This document shows, in pieces, positions 8,504 through 17,026 of a DNA stretch of 33,782 nt (the stretch's first letter is position 1; the number at the start of each line of letters is the position of its first letter). The translations under genes were made by a program, and so were the position numbers. The notes beneath the pieces were generated by a model. The model made no database searches. It saw only the letters and a list, made by a program, of their open reading frames with translations, and had not been told where the DNA came from. The stretch is from Bifidobacterium jacchi (GTDB lineage Bacteria > Actinomycetota > Actinomycetes > Actinomycetales > Bifidobacteriaceae): NCBI RefSeq assembly GCF_009078285.1, contig NZ_RQSP01000029.1:1-33782 (forward strand), given 5' to 3'.

Positions 8504-9751
8504 TCACTGCCAGCGTCGGGTGGAGACCGCCGCCGCCAGCTCGCGCAGCAGCCGTTCGGTTTCGGGCCAGCTGATGCACTTGTCGGTGATCGACTTGCCG
8601 TAGACGAGCTGGTCGAGCGGCGCGGCCGGCTGATTGCCGCCTTCGATGAAGCTCTCCATCATCACGCCGGTGATGCCGCGCTCCCCGGCGGCGACGCGGC
8701 GCGCGATGTCGCGCACGACCTCGGCCTGACGGTGCTCGTCCTTGCCGGAGTTGCCATGCGAACAGTCGATGATCACCCCGTGGGCGGCGGCCGAGTCGGC
8801 TGGCATCATCGCGCGGATGTCATCCATCGCTCGGGCGACCGACGCGGCATCGTAGTTCGGTCCGTGAATCGATCCGCGCAGCACGACATGGCAGTCGGGG
8901 TTGCCGAGCGTTTCGACCGCACAGGCGCGCCCCATGTGATCGATGCCGAAGAACGTGTGCTGCTGCGCGGAAGCATAGCAGCCGTTGACCGCCGCCTTGA
9001 CGGAGCCGTCGGTCGCGTTCTTGAATCCGATCGGCATCGACATGCCGCTTGCAAGCTGGCGGTGGACCTGCGATTCAGTGTTGCGCGCGCCGATCGCACC
9101 CCAGCTGACCGCGTCGGCGATGAACTGCGGGCTGGTCGGCTCAAGGAATTCGGTGGCGGCCGCCAGACCCTCGTCGAGCACGCCGAGCAGCGTCTTGCGG
9201 GCGAGCAGCAGCCCTTTTTTGATCTTGTGGCTGCCGTCGATGTCGGGATCGTTGATCAGACCCTTCCAGCCGACCGTGGTGCGCGGTTTTTCGAAATACA
9301 CGCGCATGACGATGAGCAGCTCGCCGTCGAGTTCGTTCATCACCTTCGCCAGTCGGTGCGCGTAGTCGAGCGCGGCGGCCGGATCGTGCACCGAGCACGG
9401 ACCGACGATGACCAGCAGACGATCGTCCTGACCGTAGAGGCAGGCGCGGATCTCGTCGCGCGAGTAGGCGACGATCTCCTGCGCCTGCGGTGTCAACGGC
9501 TGTTCGGCCAGCACCTGGGCGGGCGTCGGCAGCGGTTCAAGTTCAAGGATGCGACGATTGACGATACGGCTGATGCCAACCTGATCCTCCCAACGTGGCA
9601 CGTCGGTGGCGACCAGCGGATTCTTCCCCTCGTCCATCGCCTGGCGAATCGCGCGCAGCTCCTCGGGGGTGTTGAGCGGCTGCGGGCCGACGCGCAACGG
9701 GTGCTGCCGCGGGTCGTTCACGTGCGCGGCGGCGGAATCTTGCTGCTGCAT
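8504..9751 (-). CDS. aroG: 3-deoxy-7-phosphoheptulonate (DAHP) synthase, type I-alpha, copy 1
   Basis: DAHP synthase condenses phosphoenolpyruvate and erythrose 4-phosphate in the first step of the shikimate pathway. The 415-residue protein carries the type I-alpha motifs VGPCSVHDP, RVYFEKPRTTVGWKGLI, GARNTESQVHRQLASG and GFKNATDG, with IIDCSHGNSGKD providing metal and substrate ligands. The N-terminal 60 residues contain the region used for feedback control in this family. AAGGAG lies about 12 bases before the ATG. A second paralogue starts 9.6 kb away on the same strand, on the far side of a surface-protein cassette. Which amino acid inhibits each copy cannot be told by eye. Confidence 0.95.
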   Translation of the reverse strand: MQQQDSAAAHVNDPRQHPLRVGPQPLNTPEELRAIRQAMDEGKNPLVATDVPRWEDQVGISRIVNRRILELEPLPTPAQVLAEQPLTPQAQEIVAYSRDEIRACLYGQDDRLLVIVGPCSVHDPAAALDYAHRLAKVMNELDGELLIVMRVYFEKPRTTVGWKGLINDPDIDGSHKIKKGLLLARKTLLGVLDEGLAAATEFLEPTSPQFIADAVSWGAIGARNTESQVHRQLASGMSMPIGFKNATDGSVKAAVNGCYASAQQHTFFGIDHMGRACAVETLGNPDCHVVLRGSIHGPNYDAASVARAMDDIRAMMPADSAAAHGVIIDCSHGNSGKDEHRQAEVVRDIARRVAAGERGITGVMMESFIEGGNQPAAPLDQLVYGKSITDKCISWPETERLLRELAAAVSTRRWQ

Positions 9752-9912
9752 GATGTCTGGTTCTCCTTGAAGTCACTATCTTCCCCAAGGATAAGGAACC
9801 GCGGGAACAAGCACGGAACATGCGGATTTTGTGGGCTTCCACTCAATCCAATCACTTTGATCGCGCCGGGGTGCATACGCGTGAGTTTGGCGATTGAGAG
9901 GCAGATTTTTGG

Positions 9913-9937
9913 GAAACACCCCAAGCGAGGAGGGTGC
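9913..9937 (-). terminator. Weak terminator at the end of the surface cassette
   Basis: On the minus strand AGCACCC can pair with GGGTGTT around an 11-nt loop, followed by TTCCC and A/T bases. It directly follows the stop of the last cassette gene. Confidence 0.4.
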
Positions 9938-10465
9938 TCAGTTGTGCTTGGAACGTACAACAGCGCAGTACAAGCCGATCGCGAGCAGTGCGAGGCCGAA
10001 GCCAATTACGGGTGTCACCGTTGCACCGGTATTGACCGGTTGTTGCGATGATACGTTGGTCGAGCCGCCAGCTCGTTTGCGCACGGCAACCGCAAGCGTG
10101 ATGCCGTCTCGGTTGATGGCAGGTGCCGTGAACACGCCTCGATCATCGAGACTCACGGTTTCGCCGTCATAAGTGAAGGCCGCAACCGTATAGCCGTCGT
10201 CCGTTTTGACACGGTATTCTTGCGTCGCCAGTCGCGCGACGAACACATTCGTCTCGCCGGTGTACGGTTTGCCATCAATAACAACGGTCGCATGAGGAGC
10301 AATACTCAGATGAACAGCATGATGACTTGGCACTTCGGCTGTCAGCTCAGTAGTCGCACCGTGAGACGGCTCGTCTGCGATGGCTGGCGGAACGAATACT
10401 ATACTCACGATGGCCAATAGTGCGGCGATGCCAGCAAAGAGCAGTTTTGTGATGGTCCGGTTCAT
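9938..10465 (-). CDS. Secreted surface protein with degenerate sortase-type tail
   Basis: No named family was recognised. The 175 residues begin with a signal peptide (hydrophobic core at about 8-27, probable cleavage after AIA), then a small beta-rich domain with VVIDGKPYTGET and YRVKTDDGYTVAAFTYDGE. The C-terminus has the layout of a cell-wall sorting signal: PVNTGA, a membrane segment of about 20 residues, then R-S-K-H-N. The motif lacks the usual L-P, so sortase use is uncertain, and no sortase is in the window. AAGGATGCTCG precedes the ATG. It is the last gene of the cassette and a candidate wall or membrane anchor for it. Confidence 0.75.
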   Translation of the reverse strand: MNRTITKLLFAGIAALLAIVSIVFVPPAIADEPSHGATTELTAEVPSHHAVHLSIAPHATVVIDGKPYTGETNVFVARLATQEYRVKTDDGYTVAAFTYDGETVSLDDRGVFTAPAINRDGITLAVAVRKRAGGSTNVSSQQPVNTGATVTPVIGFGLALLAIGLYCAVVRSKHN

Positions 10466-10577
10466 CGAGCATCCTTACCGTTGATGATATGTGCGGCACG
10501 CATCGTGTGTGGATACGCGCCGCACTGTTGGGGCACTGTTGGATAGCACCGTTGCGTTGGAACGCACCGATGAGCGA

Positions 10578-11090
10578 CTACTTCACATCCGTTATCTCGG
10601 CGGTGAAGGTGATCGTCCCAGCGTAGGTGCCGGCCTTGGCGACGGCCCAATCGGCGGCGTCGATGGCTACGGTCAACGGCACGGTCTTGGCGTCGCCATC
10701 GTTGAGGAAGCCCGCGCGCAGCTCATCCTCGGACCATACAAGACCGTCCTCCGGAGATGCCACCGTCGGCTCGCCGGCGTTGAGCGTGTACGCGATGGCC
10801 GCCTTGTCGTCACGGTTCGTGGCGTCGAGCACTCCGCTGGTTTCCGCGGTGACGGTCACGACCTCGTCGTTCACGTTGCCGGTCACCTTGAGGGCATCCA
10901 GCGGGGTGGTCTCCGTCTCGAACGCGATCTGGGTGTCACGCGGAATGGTGAGCGTGTACGTGGATTCGACCGTGGCGTTCAGCTGGGTCTCGCCAGCCTG
11001 TTCATTGCTATCGGCCGCGACCGCGGTGGCCGGGGCGAGCAGCAGGCCGGCGACGATCAGCGCGCCGGCGAGGGTCATGTGCTTGCTCAT
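10578..11090 (-). CDS. Small secreted protein with Y-x-L-x-IP domain (1)
   Basis: This 170-residue protein has a signal peptide (hydrophobic core about 6-24, cleavage near ATAVAA) and then one beta-rich domain. The domain opens with YTLTIPRDTQI and closes with AGTYAGTITFTAEITDV. The same opening and closing motifs occur in the neighbouring small protein and at the C-terminus of the giant surface protein, so the domain was probably duplicated within the locus. No anchor or catalytic motif is visible. The ATG at 11090 is chosen over a start 17 codons upstream because AAAGGAACCGTC precedes it and it begins the signal peptide. A structural or assembly role at the cell surface is an inference. Confidence 0.82.
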   Translation of the reverse strand: MSKHMTLAGALIVAGLLLAPATAVAADSNEQAGETQLNATVESTYTLTIPRDTQIAFETETTPLDALKVTGNVNDEVVTVTAETSGVLDATNRDDKAAIAYTLNAGEPTVASPEDGLVWSEDELRAGFLNDGDAKTVPLTVAIDAADWAVAKAGTYAGTITFTAEITDVK

Positions 11091-11171
11091 GACGGTTCCT
11101 TTCGCATGGGGTCTCTCATACAGACCCATGGTGTGAATCAATCTGTGGTGTGGATGGATGCGGCTGATGGA

Positions 11172-11702
11172 TCAATCGGCGGTGACGCCTGCGACGAACG
11201 TCATCGTGCCCGAGTAGCTGCCGGCGCGGATGACGGCATCGGGAGCCGTGGGCTGGAGAGCACCGAAGTCAATCTGCTGGGACCTGGCCGTCACGCCGTC
11301 TCCGCCAGGGACGCTGATGACGGTCAGATCGTTCGAAGTCAGCGCTCCGCCGTTCATGGTCACCGCGGAGGTCACGGAGACCGCCGCATCCTTGGCGCCT
11401 TGAAGATCCAGACTCACCACGGCGCCGTTCGCGTCGGCGGAGAAACTGTTCTTGGCGTTGTTGTCGATGGCCACACGGAACGTATGCCCCGGCGCGACGT
11501 TGACGTCGCCGGCCGTCACCGTGACGCTGCCACCATCGACGTTGAGATCCACCTTCTTGGGAATGGTCAGCGCATACGACGACGGCTGGCTGTAGTTCAC
11601 CTGCAGATCCGTGTCCCCGTCGGCGGCGAGCGCGGTGCTGGGCAATGTGACTGCGCCGAGCAGCATCGCCACCACGGCGGCGGTCATGCATTGTTTCTTC
11701 AT
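11172..11702 (-). CDS. Small secreted protein with Y-x-L-x-IP domain (2)
   Basis: The 176-residue protein begins MKKQCMTAAVV, has a signal peptide with likely cleavage after STALA, and then a single domain opening YALTIPKKVDLNVDG and closing AGSYSGTMTFVAGVTAD. It is a paralogue in outline of the gene just downstream and of the giant protein's C-terminal domain. The ribosome site is weak (GAAAGAGA), and an internal ATG at codon 6 is possible. It lies 68 nt after the membrane-anchored protein gene on the same strand. Function unknown. Confidence 0.82.
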   Translation of the reverse strand: MKKQCMTAAVVAMLLGAVTLPSTALAADGDTDLQVNYSQPSSYALTIPKKVDLNVDGGSVTVTAGDVNVAPGHTFRVAIDNNAKNSFSADANGAVVSLDLQGAKDAAVSVTSAVTMNGGALTSNDLTVISVPGGDGVTARSQQIDFGALQPTAPDAVIRAGSYSGTMTFVAGVTAD

Positions 11703-11770
11703 GATGATTCTCTTTCTTCCGCAGTTCGGTTGTGTGTGATGTGAGTACTGGATTCAGCTGATGTGCTCAA

Positions 11771-12292
11771 TCAGGCGATGACATGCAGCGTGAGTGTGAT
11801 GTCCGACCCGTTGAGCTGGCTTTGGTCATCCAGCGAGAAGCATTCGTATTGCAGCGTCACCCCCTCGTAATCCCCCACGGACAATGGTTGGCTCAGTTCG
11901 ATCTCATGCAATCCCTTACCGGGTTCGATGAGTTTCGACTGCCAGATTCGCGTGCCGTCCGCGAGGACAAGCGTGAGCCGGAAATAGCAGGTGTTCTGTT
12001 CCGGGTTGTACAAGTTCACCGACTGAGTGGTCGCGCCCGCTTTGAATGTCATCGAGTCGAAGCCGGGAATGTCGATGGTGTCGGTGTTCTTCTTGCCGGT
12101 GTAGGTGGGTCGGTCGCCGGTCCAGTCCTCGCCTTCGGTTTCGATCTGACTGCTCGCGTTGCCGCTGCCGCCACCGAACCAGCGGTTCCAGTTGGCACCG
12201 GCTACGATACTGCCAATAGCGACGGCGAGTATCAGCAGTACGGTCAGGACGATGCGCCACATTGCGCGGCGCTGCTGCGGCGATTCGGTCAT
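11771..12292 (-). CDS. Small membrane-anchored extracellular protein
   Basis: The 173 residues have a short basic N-terminus, one membrane segment at about 12-33 and an outside domain. That domain includes IDIPGFDSMTFKAG, VNLYNPEQNTCYFRLTLVLADG and KLIEPGKGLHEIEL. From memory, similar small proteins accompany Y-x-L-x-IP surface proteins in Firmicutes, but I know of no assigned function. The start overlaps the giant gene's stop as ATGA, and AGGAGGTACAGCA lies inside that gene's last codons, so the two are translationally coupled. This argues that the small protein is made in step with the giant one, perhaps as its membrane tether. Confidence 0.82.
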   Translation of the reverse strand: MTESPQQRRAMWRIVLTVLLILAVAIGSIVAGANWNRWFGGGSGNASSQIETEGEDWTGDRPTYTGKKNTDTIDIPGFDSMTFKAGATTQSVNLYNPEQNTCYFRLTLVLADGTRIWQSKLIEPGKGLHEIELSQPLSVGDYEGVTLQYECFSLDDQSQLNGSDITLTLHVIA

Positions 12293-15253
12293 TGCTGTAC
12301 CTCCTCACGAACAGTGAACGTGAGATTCGCGGAGTAGTTTCCGGCGGGGATGATGTCCGTAGGACTGCCATCTACCGTGGGTTTAGCGAAGTGCAATGTT
12401 GCCGTGGATTCGCCGTCGCTGATGTTGTTGCGCAACGGTGACGCGCTGCCGAGCGGATTGCCGTTGTCGTCGGTTACGATGGAACGCAACGTGACGTTGC
12501 CGTCGGAACGGGTCAGTTTCAAGCCATCCGATGATGTCCAGTCGTCGCCTTTGCCGTTGACAACGGAGCCGAAGATGGAGAGTTTCCGGTTGGGATCGAC
12601 GAGTTTGACGTTCGTGATCGTCACCGTTGCGGAACTGTTCGTCGTATCTTCATCTATTGAGACGGTGGTTTTCGGAATCGACAGCGTGTACGCGCTCGAC
12701 GAGGCGACGGAGAACCACTGCCACGGATTCGTCGCACCATCGGCGTTCTTGCCCGCATACACCGCGCGATACGGCGTATATGACGTATACGACTTGTCCG
12801 CGGACACCTGCACGAACTGATCGTCCGTCCCCGGGAGCCACAGATACAGGTTCGCGTCCGCGCTGCCGTCCGCATTCACATGCGCGCCATCGATCTTCCA
12901 GTCCATCCTCCATGCATCGCCCGCATCAGCGCAGTCATCGGATGCCACGCACGAACGCACCATGCGTTGTGCCGCCGATGCCGGCACCACCGCCAGATGC
13001 ACGTCGTTGCCCTTGCCGTCGGTCGGCTGCGGCGTGGTGGAGGCGCCGTTGTACGTTCCGTCGATCGCTTTCACGCTGCCGCCGGTGATCACCACATTCG
13101 AACCATCGCCGTAGTTGCCGCCGCCGATGCCGGCACCGAATGCAGCGCTGACGCCGCTGTATGACTGAGCCGTCACCACACCACCGGAAATCACGATATC
13201 CGAGCCGTCGCCGTCAAAGGAATGGCCTCCGCCGATGCCGGCACCGCCCACACCATTGTTGACGCTGTATGCCTGGGCGACCACCGTGCCACCGGAAATC
13301 TTGATAGCAGAACCGGCGGCATTGTAACCACCGCCAATGCCTGCGCCATACACCTCGCCGTCCTTGCTGTACGACTGGGCAGTCACCAGTCCACCGGAAA
13401 TCGTGATATCCGAGCCGGCCCCCTCATCGCCTCCACCAATGCCTGCGCCGTGGACATAGCGGGCCTCACCGTATGACTGGGCGGTCACCGTGCCACCGGT
13501 GACGGCAATATGCACACCGTCACCGCCATCGCCGCCGCCGATGCCGGCACCATACGCACCATATGCGGATGCATCGCCGTATGACTGGGCGGTCACCAGT
13601 CCACCGGAAATCACGATATGCGAGCCATCGCCGTTACCTCCGCCGCCAATGCCGGCGCCAGTCGGATAGACGCCGTACGACCGGGCGTCAATCACGCCGC
13701 TCTCGACCGTGATATGCGAGCTGCCGCTATCTTTGCCGCCGCCAATGCCGGCACCATACGCCACTCTATCGGTCACACTGGCATACGACTGGGCGGTCAG
13801 GCTACCCCAGTCGGCCTTGCTGGAACCTTCCGACGTGATGGTCAGCGCGAAAGCTTCTGACGGCTTACCGTCGATATCGTTCTTCTCCAGACCGGCATGA
13901 TTGAAACCGGAAATCAGCTCGTTCTCGCTGTTCTTGGCAAGCGTGAGAGTCAGCTTGCCGGACGTATGCGAGAACGCCGCGGCATCGATGCCCGTGTCGC
14001 CACTCAGATTGATCCGGACGCCATCCAGCACCACGTTCGCCGGCACGCCGTCGACCGGCGTGACCACGATGCGATCCTTCGTCGCGGCTGAATCCGCCGA
14101 CGGATGCCGCAGCGTACCGCTCATCGTGATCGTCAACGTCGTGTCCGCGGATTGAGGATGAATCATCAGCACACCCGGCGACGACAGATCGCCCTCGATG
14201 GACTGTTCGACGTGATAATCCGCGGCCCTGCCCGGCGAACCACCCGACATCACAAAATCCGCCGAGGCAGCCGCCATCACACGAACCGGATACGTACCCT
14301 TATCGTCGCCGGCATTGGACATTACTTCATATCCGTCCGCCGGCGTCACTCCATATACCTTGTTCCGCAATACGGCATCATCGGACGTATCGGCAAAATA
14401 GCCGCCGGTAATCGACACAGAGGAAGCACGGCCGCCTTTCCCGGCTCCAACCGCGCTCCCCTGGCTGGAGGCAGCAGACACATAGCCACCGGAAATCGTG
14501 ATATCCGAACCGTTACCGTTGGAGGCGCCGCCAATGCCCGCGCCACCTGCACCGTGCGACTGGGCCGTCACGATGCCACCGAAAATCGTGATATGCGAGC
14601 CATCTTGGGACACACCACCGCCAATGCCCGCGCCACCATGCCCATACGAAGAGCTGACGGAGCTGTACGACTGGGCCGTCACGATACCACCGGCAATCGT
14701 GATATAGGAGCCGCCGGCAGCGCTCGGACAACCACCGACACTGTTCACAAACGTACAGGAACCACCGATGCCAGCACCATTCGCAGACGTTTCTGCACCG
14801 TATGATTGCGCGAGCAACGTACCCCAATCATCCTTGCCGGAACCTTGCGAATCGATGGTCAACGCGAAGTCCGCGGACGGCTTGTTGTCGATGTCGTTCT
14901 TCTCCAGACCGGCATGATTGGAGCCGGAAATCAACTCGTTCTTGCTCTTGCTGGCAAGCGTGAGATCGAGCTTGCCGAACGTATGCGAGAACGCGGCGGC
15001 ATCGATGCCCGTATCCCGGCTCAGATTGATCCTGACGTTCTTCAGCACGACATTCGCAGGCACACCCTTAACCGGCGTGACGACGATCCGATCCTTCGTC
15101 GCGGCTGAATCCGCCGACGACGGGTTACGCAATCTGCCGCGCAGCGTTACCGTGAGCGTCGTATCCGCAGACCGCGGATGAATCACCAGCACACCCGTCG
15201 ATGACGCATCGTCTGCGGACGGTGCCACGACATGATAATCGGCGTTCTTCCCC
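12289..15253 (-). pseudogene. Giant repetitive surface protein, 3' part after a frameshift
   Basis: This is the downstream part of the gene that starts at 16597; the open frame itself runs back to 15357, but residues before 15253 are out of phase. It holds the second and third copies of a large module: a lead domain (ADYHV..., ATKDRIVVTPV, NHAGLEKNDID) followed by about ten GAGIGGG/ITISGG-type turns of a probable right-handed beta-helix. A C-terminal domain opens YTLSIPKTTVSIDED and closes AGNYSANLTFTVREEVQQ, matching the two small secreted proteins. There is no LPXTG motif or membrane tail. Joined to the 5' part after removing one G, the protein would be 1435 residues. It is probably an adhesin or carbohydrate-binding surface protein; no enzyme motif was seen. 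Confidence 0.8.
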
Positions 15254-16597
15254 AGCTTCGCCACCGGCCACCACAAAATCAACCGGAGAGACCGACACCA
15301 CACGAATCGGATACGTATCCTTGTCGTTGCCGTCGTTGGCGATGACATCGCAATCATCGGCCGGAGCTACGCCATACACCGTGTTCTTCGGCAACGCATC
15401 CGCAGACGCATCGGCGAAATAGCCACCAGTGATCGACACGGAGGCGTCAGCAGCGAAATATCCGGAACCGATCGCGCTATAACCGGAAGCCGATATGTGT
15501 CCGCCGGTAATCCTGATATCCGAACCAGCACGCTGTTCGCCACCGCCAATACCAGCACCCCACGCATCGTAGGTACTCGCGGATGACTGGGCAGTCACCA
15601 CACCACCATCAACCGCAATATGCGAGCCCACGCCGTAGGCACCGCCACCAATGCCGGCACCAAACGCGTATCGACCGGCATAGGATTGGGCGTTCACCAC
15701 ACCACCAACGATCGTGATATACGAGCCAGCACCGTATGAGCCGCCGCCAATGCCGGCACCCTGGCTGCTGCTGTATGCGCCGCCGTATGACTGAGCGGTA
15801 ATCACGCCGCCCGCGACCGTAATATATGAGCTTCCGCTATCTTTGCCGCCGCCGATACCAGCACCATTGGTATTCGACTGTGCGATCAACGTACCCCAGT
15901 CGGCCTTGCTGGAACCTTCCGACGTGATGGTCAGGGCGAAAGCTTCCGAAGGCTTACCGTCGATATCGTTCTTCTCCAGACCGGCATGATTGGAACCGGA
16001 AATCAGCTTGCTCTCACTCTTGCTGGCGAGCGTGAGATTCAGCTTGCCGGACATGTGCGCGAACGCGGCGGCGTCGATATTCGTATCCTTACTCAGATTG
16101 ATCTTCACGTTCTTCAACACGACGTTCGCTGGTACACCGGCGACCGGCGTCACGACGATACGATCTTTCGTCGCAGTCGAATCCGCCGTGGACTGATGCC
16201 GCAACGAACCTGCCATCGACACCGTCAACGTGACCGATTCAGTCGACGGGTGCAACGTGAGCACACCGGACTGAGCAGTGTCGGTGTTCGGCGTGTACTC
16301 ATAATCCTTGCCGTACTCGCCACCGGCCACCACAAAATCCATCGACTGTTCCTCGGCGACGGTGTCGGCGGCGGATTGGGGTGCGGCGTCGTTCAGCCGG
16401 GATTCAGTATTAATGAATGAAACAACGGATTCGTCGTCACGCTGTGACGACTGTGTCGACTCAGTAACCGATTCAACAGTCATGTCGCCCGCCGTTTGAT
16501 CGGCAACCGCGACAGGGACCGTAAACAGGACGCAAGACATAGCTACGGTCGCCAACGCAGCGACACCACGGCTGAACCAATGCTGCGAGTTCTTCAT
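15125..16597 (-). pseudogene. Giant repetitive surface protein, 5' part with signal peptide
   Basis: Translation from the ATG at 16597 gives a 490-residue product: a signal peptide (MKNSQHWFSRGV..., cleavage near PVAVA), a Ser/Thr/Glu-rich linker, then the first large module. The module contains DFVVAGGEYGKDYEY, ATKDRIVVTPVAGVP, NHAGLEKNDIDGKP and four GAGIGGG turns. After DFVVAGGEAG the frame breaks: the last 40 or so residues (EERRLSCRG...) are unlike the rest and run to a stop at 15125, while the adjacent frame resumes KNADYHV as in the next module. The upstream frame is longer, but GGGAAGGGACG before ATG and the signal peptide fix the start. It is first in the cassette operon. Confidence 0.82.
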
Positions 16598-17026
16598 CGA
16601 ACGTCCCTTCCCTATAAGTTCGTTCGGAACACAGCAGAAGCGTACCGACCGACGCACATAGCGTCTGTCGGACTCCTCAACTAGCAAGCCCAGCAGACAC
16701 TTTTTCAACCTAACATCGATTAAAGGGACAGACAAACTTTCCATGCCCCTACTGCACGAACGCGGCGCGGCATGACATGAATGACGGCCGCGGCATCACA
16801 CTGCGCGCGATACTGTTGCCTGTGATTTTGAAGCCTCAAGCGCTCGCATCTGAACATATCTTGCAGTTCTAGGTACTTTTGGCATGTACACGGAGGAAAA
16901 GCCCTTGGATGCGGAACTTCTCATCGTTGCAATTCCGCCATTTTGCAACATCAAAAGTACAGCGAGAACCGCTCATATTCGCCGAATATCAGCCACAGGA
17001 ACGCAGCCATCTGGTCAATGCGAACA
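16598..17026 (-). promoter_or_regulatory. Promoter/leader region of the surface cassette, with nested dyads
   Basis: This 429-nt gap separates the LytTR-type regulator from the giant gene. Perfect dyads are GTACTTTTG (16873-16881) with CAAAAGTAC (16952-16960), GTTGCAA (16926-16932) with TTGCAAC (16943-16949), and GCGGAA (16911-16916) with TTCCGC (16933-16938). Close to the start, 16645-16671 forms an 11-bp hairpin with one mismatch and a TATGT loop, in the expected 5' leader. A possible -35 is TTGAAA at 16701-16706 with CTAGTT about 18 nt on; this promoter call is weak. No credible gene is seen. Confidence 0.5.

Noticed and set aside
7487-10051. 854-codon open frame on the plus strand
   Set aside because: It runs antisense through mtnN and aroG, which have clear family motifs, and its translation is Arg/His/Asp-rich with no recognisable domain. 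It is a by-product of high GC.
10578-11702. WxL-domain proteins
   Set aside because: The small secreted proteins have a beta-rich, Y-x-L-x-IP layout but no W-x-L motif, so the WxL name was not used.
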